Program-made: the position numbers and the translations under genes
Source: Virgibacillus litoralis
GTDB lineage: Bacteria > Bacillota > Bacilli > Bacillales > Amphibacillaceae
DNA: 64,000 nucleotides
Direction of reading: 5' to 3'
Assembly: GCF_017873675.1 (NCBI RefSeq)
Contig: NZ_JAGGKK010000004.1
Location: 62,001 to 126,000, forward strand
Notes under the pieces: generated by a model
Database searches by the model: none
The model's input: only the letters and a program-made list of their open reading frames with translations
What the model was told of the DNA's origin: nothing
Part shown: in pieces, positions 1 to 8,690 of the stretch
Position numbering within the stretch: the first letter of the stretch is position 1
How the letters are laid out: each line of letters starts with the position of its first letter

Positions 1-96
1 TTGACCTGCGCTTGCAGATGCATCTGCAGAGGTTTGAAAAGCTCCACCGAATAGTAATGCTGCGGATAATGTTGTTACAATTATTTTGTTAAACAT
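1..96 (-). CDS. N-terminal part of a secreted protein (runs off the left edge)
   Basis: Only the first 32 codons are in the window. They encode a typical signal peptide: a short basic start (MFNK), a hydrophobic core (IIVTTLSAALLFGGAF) and an Ala-rich region (SADASASAG) that may hold the cleavage site. An AGGAGAGG ribosome binding site lies about 9 nt before the ATG at 96. The gene diverges from mreBH. In Bacillus subtilis MreBH works with the secreted cell-wall hydrolase LytE, so a wall-active enzyme would fit here, but the mature domain is outside the window and no function can be assigned. Confidence 0.7.
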   Translation of the reverse strand, partial: MFNKIIVTTLSAALLFGGAFQTSADASASAGQ

Positions 97-435
97 GTGT
101 TTTACACCTCTCCTGTGGTTTTTTGTGTTGCAAAATAATCATACCACGTGTTTCTTGTAATAATTTTGGAAGCTATTGCCATACTGACTGAAAAGACTTC
201 TATTTTTATAAACAATCCTATGATTATAGATTTAAAGATAGGTTACTTCCTAGATTATTAGGAAAAAGTTAAAACTACAGGAAAAAATTACTTATTAATC
301 CCTATTGACACCCTTGAAATCCAAGCTGTTATATTACAAAGGACAACATTTTGTAATCGTATTGTTACTTGATTTATTTTACAGTTTTCTCTGTTGTACT
401 GGCTTTTAAAGGCAATATATGTAAGTTCTTTATCT

Positions 436-464
436 ACCCCCAAAAACTATGATAAAGTATAGAA
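436..464 (+). promoter_or_regulatory. possible SigI-type promoter of mreBH
   Basis: ACCCCC at 436-441 matches the unusual -35 element of the heat/wall-stress sigma factor SigI, which controls mreBH and lytE in B. subtilis. An AGAA at 461-464 could stand in for the -10 CGAA, but the 19-nt gap looks long, so this is tentative. A SigA-like alternative, TTGACA (305-310) with TTATAT (329-334), lies further upstream. The rest of 97-503 shows nothing else recognisable. Confidence 0.3.
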
Positions 465-503
465 ATGATATAGAGAAAAACTGTCATCATTGGAGGAGCT
501 TAT

Positions 504-1511
504 ATGTTATCTAATGCAGAGATTGGAATCGATTTAGGTACTGCAAATATACTTATTTATTCAAAGACTAAAGGGATTGTCTTGAACGAGCCATCTGTTG
601 TGGCTATTGATATGAATACGAAACAGGTCGTAGCTGTCGGATCAGAAGCAAAAGAAATGGTAGGTAAAACCCCACAGAACATCGTCCCAATAAGACCATT
701 AAGAGATGGTGTTATCGCTGACTATGATGTGACTGCACAAATGCTTAAAGAATTTTTGAAAAAAGTAAGCAAAAAAATGGGGCTATCCATGCGTAAACCA
801 ACTGTTGTTGTATGCACTCCATCAGGAAGTACAACAGTAGAACGACGCGCCATTCATAATGCCGTTACAAGCTATGGTGCAAAGCATGTTCATTTAATAG
901 AGGAACCGGTTGCTGCTGCAATTGGGGCTGATTTACCTGTTGATGAACCAATAGCAAATGTTATTGTTGACATTGGCGGCGGCACATCTGAAGTTGGCAT
1001 CATTTCATTTGGTGGTGTTGTTTCATGTAATTCCATCCGCATCGGTGGAGACAAGATGGACGAAGAAATAACCCATTTCATTCGAAAAAAATACAATATT
1101 TTAATCGGTGAGCGTACTGCCGAAAATATTAAAATGGATATCGGCCATGCACATGAGGAACATACCGAGGAAAAAATGGAAGTACGTGGTCGAGACATGG
1201 TAACCGGTTTACCGAAAACCGTAACTGTTTCTTCAAAAGAAGTATATTCTGCATTAAAAGAATCTCTTCAGCAAATCCTGGAAACAATTCGTGCAACACT
1301 GGAAGAATGTCCACCAGAATTAAGCGGGGATATTGTTGACCGCGGAATTGTGCTAACCGGAGGCGGTGCCCTACTAAATGGTATGAAAGATTGGTTAGCA
1401 GACGAAATAATTGTACCTGTCCATATTGCACCAAATCCACTGGAATCAGTTGCAATTGGAACAGGACGTGCACTCAAAATGATAACAAAATTACAAAAAG
1501 CAGCAAAATAA
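504..1511 (+). CDS. mreBH: MreB-family actin-like cell shape protein MreBH
   Basis: Bacterial actin homologue that forms membrane-associated filaments and guides cell-wall elongation. The actin-fold motifs are present: phosphate-1 DLGTAN at residues 10-15, phosphate-2 DIGGGT at 156-161, and the adenosine motif [10 protein letters not shown] near 283-292. At 335 aa it has the family length. Among the three Bacillus paralogues the sequence follows MreBH ([15 protein letters not shown] near the start, [22 protein letters not shown]) rather than MreB or Mbl. GGAGGAG lies just before the ATG. It is monocistronic, with its own terminator, and diverges from a secreted-protein gene. The paralogue assignment is from recalled family features. 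Confidence 0.9.
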   Translation: MLSNAEIGIDLGTANILIYSKTKGIVLNEPSVVAIDMNTKQVVAVGSEAKEMVGKTPQNIVPIRPLRDGVIADYDVTAQMLKEFLKKVSKKMGLSMRKPTVVVCTPSGSTTVERRAIHNAVTSYGAKHVHLIEEPVAAAIGADLPVDEPIANVIVDIGGGTSEVGIISFGGVVSCNSIRIGGDKMDEEITHFIRKKYNILIGERTAENIKMDIGHAHEEHTEEKMEVRGRDMVTGLPKTVTVSSKEVYSALKESLQQILETIRATLEECPPELSGDIVDRGIVLTGGGALLNGMKDWLADEIIVPVHIAPNPLESVAIGTGRALKMITKLQKAAK

Positions 1512-1522
1512 TGCTAATAAAA

Positions 1523-1554
1523 GCCGTGTACCAGCAATGGGCACGGTTTTTTTT
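1523..1554 (+). terminator. intrinsic terminator of mreBH
   Basis: Twelve nucleotides after the mreBH stop, GCCGTG and CACGGT arms with a partly paired loop are followed by eight T residues. Confidence 0.85.
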
Positions 1555-1587
1555 GAGCAATTAAGAGAGTCGATTTACCCTCCCCTC

Positions 1588-1902
1588 CTTCTGTCGATTC
1601 ACGTGGCTCTTCTGTTGATTCATGCCCCGCTTCTGTTGATTCGCGCCCCCCTTCTGTTGATTCATGCTCCTCTTCTGCTGATTCACGCCTTTCTTCTGTT
1701 GATTCATCCCCCTCTTCTGCTGATTCACGCCTTTCTTCTGTTGATTCATCCCCCTCTCCTGCTGATTCATGCCCTCCTTCTGTTGATTCGAGCACTTCTT
1801 CTGCAGATTCACTCCCTCCTTCTGTTGATTCAACCTCCTCTTCTGCTGATTCTCGCCCTCCTTCTGTTGATTCGAGCACTTTTTCTGCAGATTCTCGCGC
1901 CT
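1588..1902. repeat. 21-bp minisatellite, 15 units, downstream of mreBH
   Basis: Fifteen consecutive degenerate units of exactly 21 bp, each opening with a variant of CTTCTGTTGATTC and ending in a variable pyrimidine-rich octamer. Because 21 is a multiple of three, both strands stay open. The minus strand would read a seven-residue Glu/Ser-rich repeat (ESTEGGR-like) and the plus strand a Leu-rich one, but neither has a convincing ribosome binding site or domain, so no protein is called. The rest of the gap to 2165 shows only AT-rich DNA with a TATAAT-like box near 1960. Confidence 0.9.
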
Positions 1903-2165
1903 TTTCTGACACTTTTCCATCAAAATACTAGATAACTATTTACAAATTTTTCTGAATATAATACTATATAGATAGTGAATCATGTAAAAACGTCTCCGCG
2001 TTTATGACACATGATCGTAAAGCACGAATTAAATGATGCTGCCTAATCTGTTTACAGTTCTATTCCAGTTCTTATTCAACAGGTAAAAGCCAGTTCGAAT
2101 TGACTTACAGGGTAGTCTGTAGTCATTTTGGAGTGGCTTATTTTATTTAAGGAAGGAGTGAGCAA

Positions 2166-3326
2166 ATGGCTGGAGCGCTTGAAAATATCAAGGTTCTGGA
2201 TTTGTCACGTGTGCTTGCTGGCCCATACTGTACAATGATTCTTGGTGACCTTGGTGCAGAGGTTATAAAAGTAGAAGCACCCGGCGGAAGTGACGAAACG
2301 CGCAAATGGGGTCCTCCCTTTCAGAATGGTGTTAGCGCTTATTACCTTAGTGCCAATCGCAACAAAAAAAGTATAACTGTCGATTTAAAGTCGGATGAAG
2401 GTATTGACGTTATTAAAAAGCTCGTAAATGAAAGCGATGTCATCATTAATAACTTTAAATCCGGGAAAATGAAGCAATTTGGTTTGGACTACGAAACACT
2501 CGCAAAAATTAACCCTGGTATTGTATTTTGCTCCATTACAGGATTTGGTGAAACCGGACCCTACCAGGATATGCCGGGATATGACTTTATTATTCAGGCG
2601 ATGAGTGGTCTTATGAGCATTACTGGTGATAAAGAATCAGGTCCGCAAAAAATGGGGGTAGCAATTACTGATATTTTAACAGGGTTATATGCTTGTATAG
2701 GAATTCAGGGCGCACTGCTCGAGCGTACACAATCAGGTGAAGGACAAAAATTGGACATTTCTCTTTATGACTCTGCCGTCAGTGCTCTCGTAAATATTGG
2801 CAGTAATTACTTAATGGCTGAAAAAATTCCAACTGCGCTTGGGAATCATCATGCTAATATTGTGCCCTACCAGACTTTTAAAACAACTGATGGTGAAATG
2901 GTCATTGCAGTTGGGAACGACAACCAGTTCAAGAGACTTTGCGATATCTTAGGGAAACCGGAATATGCATCAGATAAGCGATTTCAAACAAATCCTGATC
3001 GTGTTGAAAACCGGCAAGATCTGGTTCCATTGTTACAGGATGTTTTTTCAACCAAACCAACAGCATACTGGCAGGAAAATTGCGAAAAAAATAATATCCC
3101 ATGTGGACCTATCCAGACAATTGATCAAGTAGCAAATGACCCGCAGCTTCATGAACGGGATATGTTTATTAATAGTGTTCATCCGACTGCAGGAGCTATT
3201 CGAATGATTGGGAGTCCGCTGAAATTTTCGCGAACACCTTTTCAGCTGAAACACCACCCACCAGATGCTGGTGAACATACTGATGAAATCTTAACTCAAT
3301 TAGGAATATCAAAAACGAACAATTAG
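2166..3326 (+). CDS. CaiB/BaiF family (class III) CoA-transferase, probably succinyl-CoA:glutarate CoA-transferase
   Basis: Moves CoA between carboxylic acids. The 386-aa protein carries the family opening (LDLSRVLAGP, LGDLGAEVIKVE, RNKKSI) and an Asp at residue 169 (VAITD) where the class III catalytic aspartate is expected. In overall pattern it resembles mammalian SUGCT, which activates glutarate with succinyl-CoA. It is first in a three-gene operon followed after 11 nt by a glutaryl-CoA-dehydrogenase-like gene and then a semialdehyde dehydrogenase, which supports glutarate as substrate. GGAAGGAG precedes the ATG. Substrate is inferred from context; other dicarboxylates remain possible. 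Confidence 0.85.
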   Translation: MAGALENIKVLDLSRVLAGPYCTMILGDLGAEVIKVEAPGGSDETRKWGPPFQNGVSAYYLSANRNKKSITVDLKSDEGIDVIKKLVNESDVIINNFKSGKMKQFGLDYETLAKINPGIVFCSITGFGETGPYQDMPGYDFIIQAMSGLMSITGDKESGPQKMGVAITDILTGLYACIGIQGALLERTQSGEGQKLDISLYDSAVSALVNIGSNYLMAEKIPTALGNHHANIVPYQTFKTTDGEMVIAVGNDNQFKRLCDILGKPEYASDKRFQTNPDRVENRQDLVPLLQDVFSTKPTAYWQENCEKNNIPCGPIQTIDQVANDPQLHERDMFINSVHPTAGAIRMIGSPLKFSRTPFQLKHHPPDAGEHTDEILTQLGISKTNN

Positions 3327-3337
3327 GAGATGATTAG

Positions 3338-4528
3338 ATGGATTTTAATTTTTCAGAAGAACAAACAATGCTGCGTACTACGGTAAGAAACTTTGTTGAT
3401 AAAGAGATAATGCCTAATATTGCTGACTGGGACCGCGAAGGAAAATTCGATCCCTCGATCATGAAAAAGCTGGCCGACCTTGGATTAATGGGTGTTTGTA
3501 TTCCAGAAAGATACGGCGGCAGTGGGATGGATTATAATTCACTGGCAATTGTCTGTGAGGAACTGGAGCGTGGCGATACAGCATTTCGCACTTCAGTTTC
3601 CGTCCATACCGGTCTTAACAGTATGTCCTTACTTCAATGGGGTACTGAACAACAAAAAGAAAAGTACTTAATTCCGCAAGCAAAAGGTGAACAGGTTGGC
3701 GCATTTGGGTTAACCGAACCTGGTGCTGGATCAGATGTTTCCGCATTACAGTCCACTGCTGTTAAAGATGGCGATCATTATATTTTAAACGGCCAAAAAA
3801 CATGGATTTCCTTATGTGATACGGCTGATAATTTTCTGGTTTTTGCATATACCGACAAGGAAAGCAAGCATCATGGCATTTCTGCATTTATTGTTGAGCG
3901 AACATGGGAAGGTTTTTTCTCAAAAGCTACGAAAGGAAAGTTAGGTATTCGTGCAGGTAACACTGGGGAGCTTTTTTTTGACAATGTAAAGGTTCCAAAA
4001 GAAAACTTACTCGGTGAAGAAGGAGAAGGATTCAAAATAGCAATGGCATCACTTGATAACGGGCGATTTACTGTTGCTGCTGGTGCAGTCGGGCAAATAA
4101 GAGCATGTCTTGAGGCAAGTGTGAAATATTGCCATGAACGCGAAACATTTGGAAAACCAATCGGAAAACATCAGCTTGTTCAACGCATGATTGCCAATAT
4201 GGAAGCAGGACTGCAAATGAGCAGCCTACTCGTTTATCGGGCAGGTGAGTTGAAAAACGAAGGAAAACGAAACACGCGCGAAACGTCAATTGCAAAATGG
4301 CAGGCATGTGATTTCGCCAACAAAGCAGCTGACGACGCCGTTCAGGTTCACGGGGCATACGGCTATTCAGATGAGTATCCTGTTGAACGTTACCTGCGTA
4401 ACTCGAAAGCACCAGTTATTTATGAAGGAACCCGGGAAGTCCATACTCTAATGCAGGCAGATTATGTATTGGGTTATCGGCAGGATAAGCAGTTAAATAA
4501 GATGTTGCCAGCCTGGGAAGGAAAATAG
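3338..4528 (+). CDS. acyl-CoA dehydrogenase, probably glutaryl-CoA dehydrogenase
   Basis: FAD-dependent acyl-CoA dehydrogenase of 396 aa. FGLTEPGAGSD (123-133) and KTWIS (154-158) form the flavin and substrate pocket, and the catalytic base is Glu363 in IYEGTRE. Glutaryl-CoA dehydrogenases use the same YEGT glutamate plus an arginine in an FRSAMSV segment that binds the distal carboxylate; here FRTSVSV puts Arg84 at that place. Oxidative decarboxylation of glutaryl-CoA to crotonyl-CoA is therefore the favoured reaction. It lies 11 nt after the CoA-transferase gene with AGGAG before its ATG. Electron acceptor (ETF) genes are not in the window. Confidence 0.85.
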   Translation: MDFNFSEEQTMLRTTVRNFVDKEIMPNIADWDREGKFDPSIMKKLADLGLMGVCIPERYGGSGMDYNSLAIVCEELERGDTAFRTSVSVHTGLNSMSLLQWGTEQQKEKYLIPQAKGEQVGAFGLTEPGAGSDVSALQSTAVKDGDHYILNGQKTWISLCDTADNFLVFAYTDKESKHHGISAFIVERTWEGFFSKATKGKLGIRAGNTGELFFDNVKVPKENLLGEEGEGFKIAMASLDNGRFTVAAGAVGQIRACLEASVKYCHERETFGKPIGKHQLVQRMIANMEAGLQMSSLLVYRAGELKNEGKRNTRETSIAKWQACDFANKAADDAVQVHGAYGYSDEYPVERYLRNSKAPVIYEGTREVHTLMQADYVLGYRQDKQLNKMLPAWEGK

Positions 4529-4547
4529 TCTAAGGAGGGTCTCACAT

Positions 4548-5993
4548 ATGTTCGAAAATGAAACAAAAAGTATTTTTATTAATGGTAAATGGCGAAATGT
4601 AAATTCACAGCAAACGGATACTATATACAACCCCGCTACCCTAGAGCCCATAACAAAGGTGGCTTATGGTGGAGCAAACGAAACTGAAGAGGCAATCACT
4701 GCTGCATCAGAGGCGTTTCAGCTATGGCGTGAAATGACAGGTCGTGAACGGTCACGCATATTATACAAAGCGCATGAACTTATGCTTGAAGAAGTCGACC
4801 GATTAGGGGAAATTTTAACGACGGAGCAAGGTAAACCGATTAAAGAAGCAAAAGGTGAAGTTAAAGGAGCAGCAAGCTTTTTACTATGGTATGCCGAAGA
4901 AGCAAGTCGTGCATATGGAGAATGGATTCCTTCTTCTAATAAATCCAAGCGTCTGCTCGTTATTCCGCAACCTGTTGGCGTGGTCGGCGCCATCACACCG
5001 TGGAATTTCCCGGCATCCATGATAACCAGAAAAATAGCACCTGCATTAGCTGCTGGCTGTACAATTGTGCTTAAGCCAGCTCCAGAAACACCATTATCAG
5101 CCATCGAAATTGTCAAAATACTTGAGCGCGCAGGCATGCCAAATGGTGTTGTAAATTTAGTGACTGGAGATGCAGAAGCAATCGGGAATACGATGCTTAC
5201 GAGTAAAGCAGTTCGTTTGATAACATTCACTGGTTCAACAGAAGTCGGAAAACATTTAATGCGGGAAAGTGCTGATCATGTTAAAAAACTATCACTTGAG
5301 CTTGGCGGTCATGCACCGATTATCGTTTTTGACGATGCAGATATTGATAAAGCAACTACCCTTGCATTAGCAAGCAAATTCCGAAATAATGGCCAAACGT
5401 GTATTTGCGCTAATCGGATATATGTTCATGACTCCGTTAAAGAAAGCTTTACACAAAAGCTTACTGAAAAAGTCGAAAAGCTCAAAATAGGTTACGGCCT
5501 TGCTGACGATACGGATCTTGGTCCATTAATTAATCAGCAAGCCTCCGTAAAGGTTCAGAAACATCTTGATGATGCGATTGAAAAAGGTGCAGCTATTGTT
5601 ACAGGCGGTAATAAATGGTCCGGCGATATGGAAGGTTATTTCTATCAGCCTACTGTTCTATCAAACATTTCAGATGATATGCTCATTATGAACGAAGAAA
5701 CATTTGGCCCTGTTATGCCAATTCAAACGTTCACGGATGAGGTAACCGCAATTCAAAATGCAAATAACACAGATTACGGATTAGCCGCCTATATTTTCAC
5801 AGAAACGACAAGCCGTGCGATCCGGGTTTCTGAAAAGCTTGAATATGGAATTGTTGGTGTAAATGATGTATTTCCAGCAGTAGCTGAAGCCCCATTTGGC
5901 GGTATCAAGCAATCAGGTGTTGGGAAAGAAGGCGGACACTACGGTATGGATGAATTTTTGGAGAAGAAATATGTATCAATGGGGATAGAATAA
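4548..5993 (+). CDS. NAD(P)-dependent semialdehyde dehydrogenase (succinate/glutarate semialdehyde)
   Basis: Aldehyde dehydrogenase of the GabD/DavD group, 481 aa. Motifs: PWNFP (151-155), FTGSTEVG (227-234), general base Glu251 in LELGG, and the nucleophile Cys285 in NGQTCICANR, with the second Cys at 287 seen in bacterial SSADHs. GabD-type enzymes accept glutarate semialdehyde, and with the CoA-transferase and glutaryl-CoA dehydrogenase immediately upstream that is the likely substrate here. Last gene of the plus-strand operon; a strong AAGGAGGG site precedes the ATG and a terminator follows at once. Confidence 0.85.
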   Translation: MFENETKSIFINGKWRNVNSQQTDTIYNPATLEPITKVAYGGANETEEAITAASEAFQLWREMTGRERSRILYKAHELMLEEVDRLGEILTTEQGKPIKEAKGEVKGAASFLLWYAEEASRAYGEWIPSSNKSKRLLVIPQPVGVVGAITPWNFPASMITRKIAPALAAGCTIVLKPAPETPLSAIEIVKILERAGMPNGVVNLVTGDAEAIGNTMLTSKAVRLITFTGSTEVGKHLMRESADHVKKLSLELGGHAPIIVFDDADIDKATTLALASKFRNNGQTCICANRIYVHDSVKESFTQKLTEKVEKLKIGYGLADDTDLGPLINQQASVKVQKHLDDAIEKGAAIVTGGNKWSGDMEGYFYQPTVLSNISDDMLIMNEETFGPVMPIQTFTDEVTAIQNANNTDYGLAAYIFTETTSRAIRVSEKLEYGIVGVNDVFPAVAEAPFGGIKQSGVGKEGGHYGMDEFLEKKYVSMGIE

Positions 5994-5997
5994 AGTT

Positions 5998-6026
5998 GTA
6001 CCCCCACCTTCCTTTGGTGGGGGTAC
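5998..6026. terminator. strong hairpin between the two convergent operons
   Basis: GTACCCCCACC and GGTGGGGGTAC form a perfect 11-bp GC-rich stem with a 7-nt loop. Flanking AAAGTT and TTTAGTT make it usable from both sides, between convergent genes ending at 5993 and 6028. Confidence 0.75.
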
Positions 6027-6027
6027 T

Positions 6028-6339
6028 TTAGTTACCCAGGTAGTGCTCATACTGCTTATATAAATCATTTAATGCAGATGCCAGTGCATTCCCGGCTTTA
6101 CCTAAGTAATGTTCTTTTACTTCCTCAACAGGCATTTCAATTCCATCCTGTAAGCTATGCCCTCTAAGTAATTGCTGCACAAATTGCCTTCCATGTTCCG
6201 TTGCCAGTGTACAATTAGCTGCTACAATCACGCCGTATTTTTTGTCAATTTCAGCAGTGATGGTCAATGTTTCATACATATTTTTTGCAGCCATTCCGGA
6301 TGGCAACCTGGCATGGCCTGCTATAAAGACTGTATTCAT
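6028..6339 (-). CDS. DUF3870 domain protein
   Basis: A 103-aa protein that matches the DUF3870 family (starts MNTVFIAGHARLPSGMAA; central YGVIVAANCTLATEHG). No catalytic function is known to me. It is the last gene of the minus-strand lysine operon, 22 nt after the IclR gene, with an AAGGGATC site before the ATG. DUF3870 genes often sit in amino-acid or aromatic catabolic clusters, which agrees with this position but does not define a role. Confidence 0.7.
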   Translation of the reverse strand: MNTVFIAGHARLPSGMAAKNMYETLTITAEIDKKYGVIVAANCTLATEHGRQFVQQLLRGHSLQDGIEMPVEEVKEHYLGKAGNALASALNDLYKQYEHYLGN

Positions 6340-6361
6340 AACAATTCAGATCCCTTCGAAA

Positions 6362-7132
6362 TTATAAATCTGGCCCGCGATAACCTAATTGCCTCGAAAT
6401 GGTCTGGGCAGATTGTTTTGTTTTATTTTTTAGTAGTTTTAGGTTGTCTCCTTGAAAATGACTTGATAACCCGCTAACAGCTAACGCGGCGATAACTTGG
6501 TTACGAGAATCGTAAATTGGATAGGAAATCCCTGTCGTATCTGCATCCTGCTCCCCAATACTGTATGCATATCCATCCTGGTAGATTGTTTCCAGTTGCT
6601 GCATTAATTGCTGTTTATCGATTGGAGTATGATCACCTAATCGGTATAGTTCTGAATCACTTAATATTTTTTCCTGCTGTTCACGTGGCATATTAGCAAG
6701 CAGCATCTTAGGACCAGACCCCACATACAGTGGTGAGCTTTTTCCAATTCTAGTATACAATCGCAAAGCTCTTGCACTGTCTACTTTTTCTATGTACGTC
6801 GCTTCATCCTGACTTGAGATAACCAAATGAATTACTTCATTAATTTCTTGTGCGAGTTCTTCCATATATGGTAAAGCAATCGTTCTTATCTCCAGTTGGT
6901 CTGACACAATTTGTCCCAATTCAAGTAATTTTAATCCCAATCGGTAGCGACCATCATGTTCGTTTTCCTTTGTTTTATATAAAAAATCACTGGATTCCAA
7001 AGCGGATAACAATCTGTATGCGGTTGGTTTTGGGATATCAGCCTTATTGGCAATCTCTTTCAATGTTAATTCTGGTGTTTCCACTGTAAAGTAATTTAGT
7101 AGTTTCAATGCCTTTATCACACTTTGATTCAT
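6362..7132 (-). CDS. IclR-family transcriptional regulator
   Basis: Predicted 256-aa repressor or activator. The N-terminal winged helix-turn-helix (residues about 5-60: SVIKALKLLNYF, LTLKEIANKADIPKPTAYRLLSALE) is followed by the IclR effector-binding domain. The longest frame begins at 7195, but the ATG at 7132 has AAGGAGA at proper spacing and starts at the canonical MNQSVIKAL. It lies downstream of lysine 6-dehydrogenase and is the only regulator in the cluster, so it probably controls one or both lysine operons; the ligand is unknown. Confidence 0.9.
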   Translation of the reverse strand: MNQSVIKALKLLNYFTVETPELTLKEIANKADIPKPTAYRLLSALESSDFLYKTKENEHDGRYRLGLKLLELGQIVSDQLEIRTIALPYMEELAQEINEVIHLVISSQDEATYIEKVDSARALRLYTRIGKSSPLYVGSGPKMLLANMPREQQEKILSDSELYRLGDHTPIDKQQLMQQLETIYQDGYAYSIGEQDADTTGISYPIYDSRNQVIAALAVSGLSSHFQGDNLKLLKNKTKQSAQTISRQLGYRGPDL

Positions 7133-7223
7133 GACCGAAGTCTCCTTGCTGCATCCTAATTTAATATATCGTATAAAGCAGTGAGGTTGCCTCATTTGAT
7201 GTAGGACAACCTCAACAAACCTG

Positions 7224-8396
7224 TTAAATATTTACATGCTCTTTTTCTGTATTGCCTGTTTCAAGTATGTTCACATCTCTTTTTGCCATTTCCTTCATGT
7301 AAGTTTCACCAGGGACACATTGCTCTGGAGGGTATACACCTCGTTTAGAAATTGTACCATTACCAATCATTTGTGCAACTACCGAAATTGTATTGGCTGT
7401 AGCACGAGCCATTGCTGTTACATTACTTACTCTATCTTTATATGTCGTCATTTCGTACTCATATGTCTTTGGTCTTCCATCTTTTTCACCGGAAACTTTT
7501 ATCCGTAATAATACTGCATCGTCCTTTTCCTTTAGATCGACAATTGGATCGAGAACTTTTAGCAATACCTCTCTTGGGTTAATTTGCTGTCCGTTGACAT
7601 CTACCTGATAATCCATTCGTGTCAAATTAAGATCAACAAGTAATTTAAACTTCTCTGCATGCCCTGGATAACGGATTGTTTTGTATTCCAGCGTTTTTAA
7701 GTTCGGGTATGAGATTGATAATGTAGATGTCCCGCCAGATGTATGGAAAGCCTCCAATGGGCCGAATTTTTCAAAATATACACGTTCAACCTCAGTCAAC
7801 GATGAAATTTCCTGCTTCACTCCATTTCGAACAATAAGGGATGGATCTGTATAATGATCAAATACACCTTCCATGGAAAATACATGATTATATTCAAATG
7901 GCGGCTCTGGTTTAAGCGGTATTCCACCTACATATAATTTTATTTCCTCTAATTTATCTAACTTACTTGCGCCATGACCAGATAGAATGTTAATCATACC
8001 TGGAGCAACCCCCAAGTCAGGTATTAAAGTCACTCCCGCAGCTTTTGCATCCTCTTTCATTGCCAAAACTTTATCAGTCATGTGGCCAATGTGACCACCC
8101 AAATCTACTGAATTTACTCCAACCTGGATTGCTGTTTTTGCAACAATTTCATTAAACGAATAAAACAAGGCGTTTATGATCACATCAAACTGGCGCATAT
8201 AGTTAGCCAATTCTTGTTCATCGCTGGCATTTACCTGATAAGCTGTCAGTTTAGTAGATTTTAATTGATCACAAACCTGCTGAGCTCTCTCCAAATCAAT
8301 ATCCGCTAATCCTACAGCAGTTACACCTTCACTTCCTACTAAGTCTCGTGCAGCTTCTTTCCCCATTAATCCAGATCCTAATACACCTATTTTCAT
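7224..8396 (-). CDS. lysDH: L-lysine 6-dehydrogenase (saccharopine dehydrogenase fold)
   Basis: Predicted to deaminate the epsilon-amino group of L-lysine with NAD+, giving allysine, which cyclises to piperideine-6-carboxylate. The 390-aa protein starts with a Rossmann motif (GVLGSGLMG, residues 4-12) and carries long stretches I recognise from Geobacillus stearothermophilus LysDH ([51 protein letters not shown]). It is thus closer to LysDH than to saccharopine reductases. It is separated from the upstream aldehyde dehydrogenase by 294 nt containing an intergenic repeat. Confidence in the family is high and in the exact substrate good. Confidence 0.85.
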   Translation of the reverse strand: MKIGVLGSGLMGKEAARDLVGSEGVTAVGLADIDLERAQQVCDQLKSTKLTAYQVNASDEQELANYMRQFDVIINALFYSFNEIVAKTAIQVGVNSVDLGGHIGHMTDKVLAMKEDAKAAGVTLIPDLGVAPGMINILSGHGASKLDKLEEIKLYVGGIPLKPEPPFEYNHVFSMEGVFDHYTDPSLIVRNGVKQEISSLTEVERVYFEKFGPLEAFHTSGGTSTLSISYPNLKTLEYKTIRYPGHAEKFKLLVDLNLTRMDYQVDVNGQQINPREVLLKVLDPIVDLKEKDDAVLLRIKVSGEKDGRPKTYEYEMTTYKDRVSNVTAMARATANTISVVAQMIGNGTISKRGVYPPEQCVPGETYMKEMAKRDVNILETGNTEKEHVNI

Positions 8397-8458
8397 ACAT
8401 CCTTCACACTCCCTGTATAAGATTTTATATAGTTAATACCCACCTTATATAACCATTT

Positions 8459-8689
8459 CTGATCAGTCGCCTTCGCTTTTCTTTGTCTAGCTACGGCTTC
8501 TAGCGACTAGTGGACTTCCTTCTCCTCCTTACGATAAGTCAACGTCGATTCGCTTACGCTCTTCGCATTTCCTTTATCTCAGGGAAAAGGAAGATCGACT
8601 AAGACCGCCGCTTTGCACGGCAACGTCGACCCACCCGCGATGTGCGGGCGCATTCCATACGTCGCTGATCAGTCGCCTTCGCTTTTCTT
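8459..8689. repeat. intergenic element bounded by 25-bp direct repeats
   Basis: The 25-bp sequence beginning CTGATCAGTCGCCTTCGC occurs at 8459-8483 and again at 8665-8689, enclosing about 180 bp that is more GC-rich than its surroundings (TCGACTAAGACCGCC, CGACCCACCCGCGATG). It fills nearly all of the gap between the lysDH and aldehyde dehydrogenase genes of one operon. No ORF with a ribosome binding site is inside. It resembles the short non-coding elements scattered in Bacillaceae genomes. Confidence 0.75.
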
Positions 8690-8690
8690 C

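Noticed and set aside
1514-1935. Three overlapping long frames (Glu/Ser-rich, Leu-rich and Gln/Asn-rich) over the first minisatellite
   Set aside because: All are products of the 21-bp tandem repeat, which keeps several frames open. No ribosome binding site or domain; annotated as repeat.
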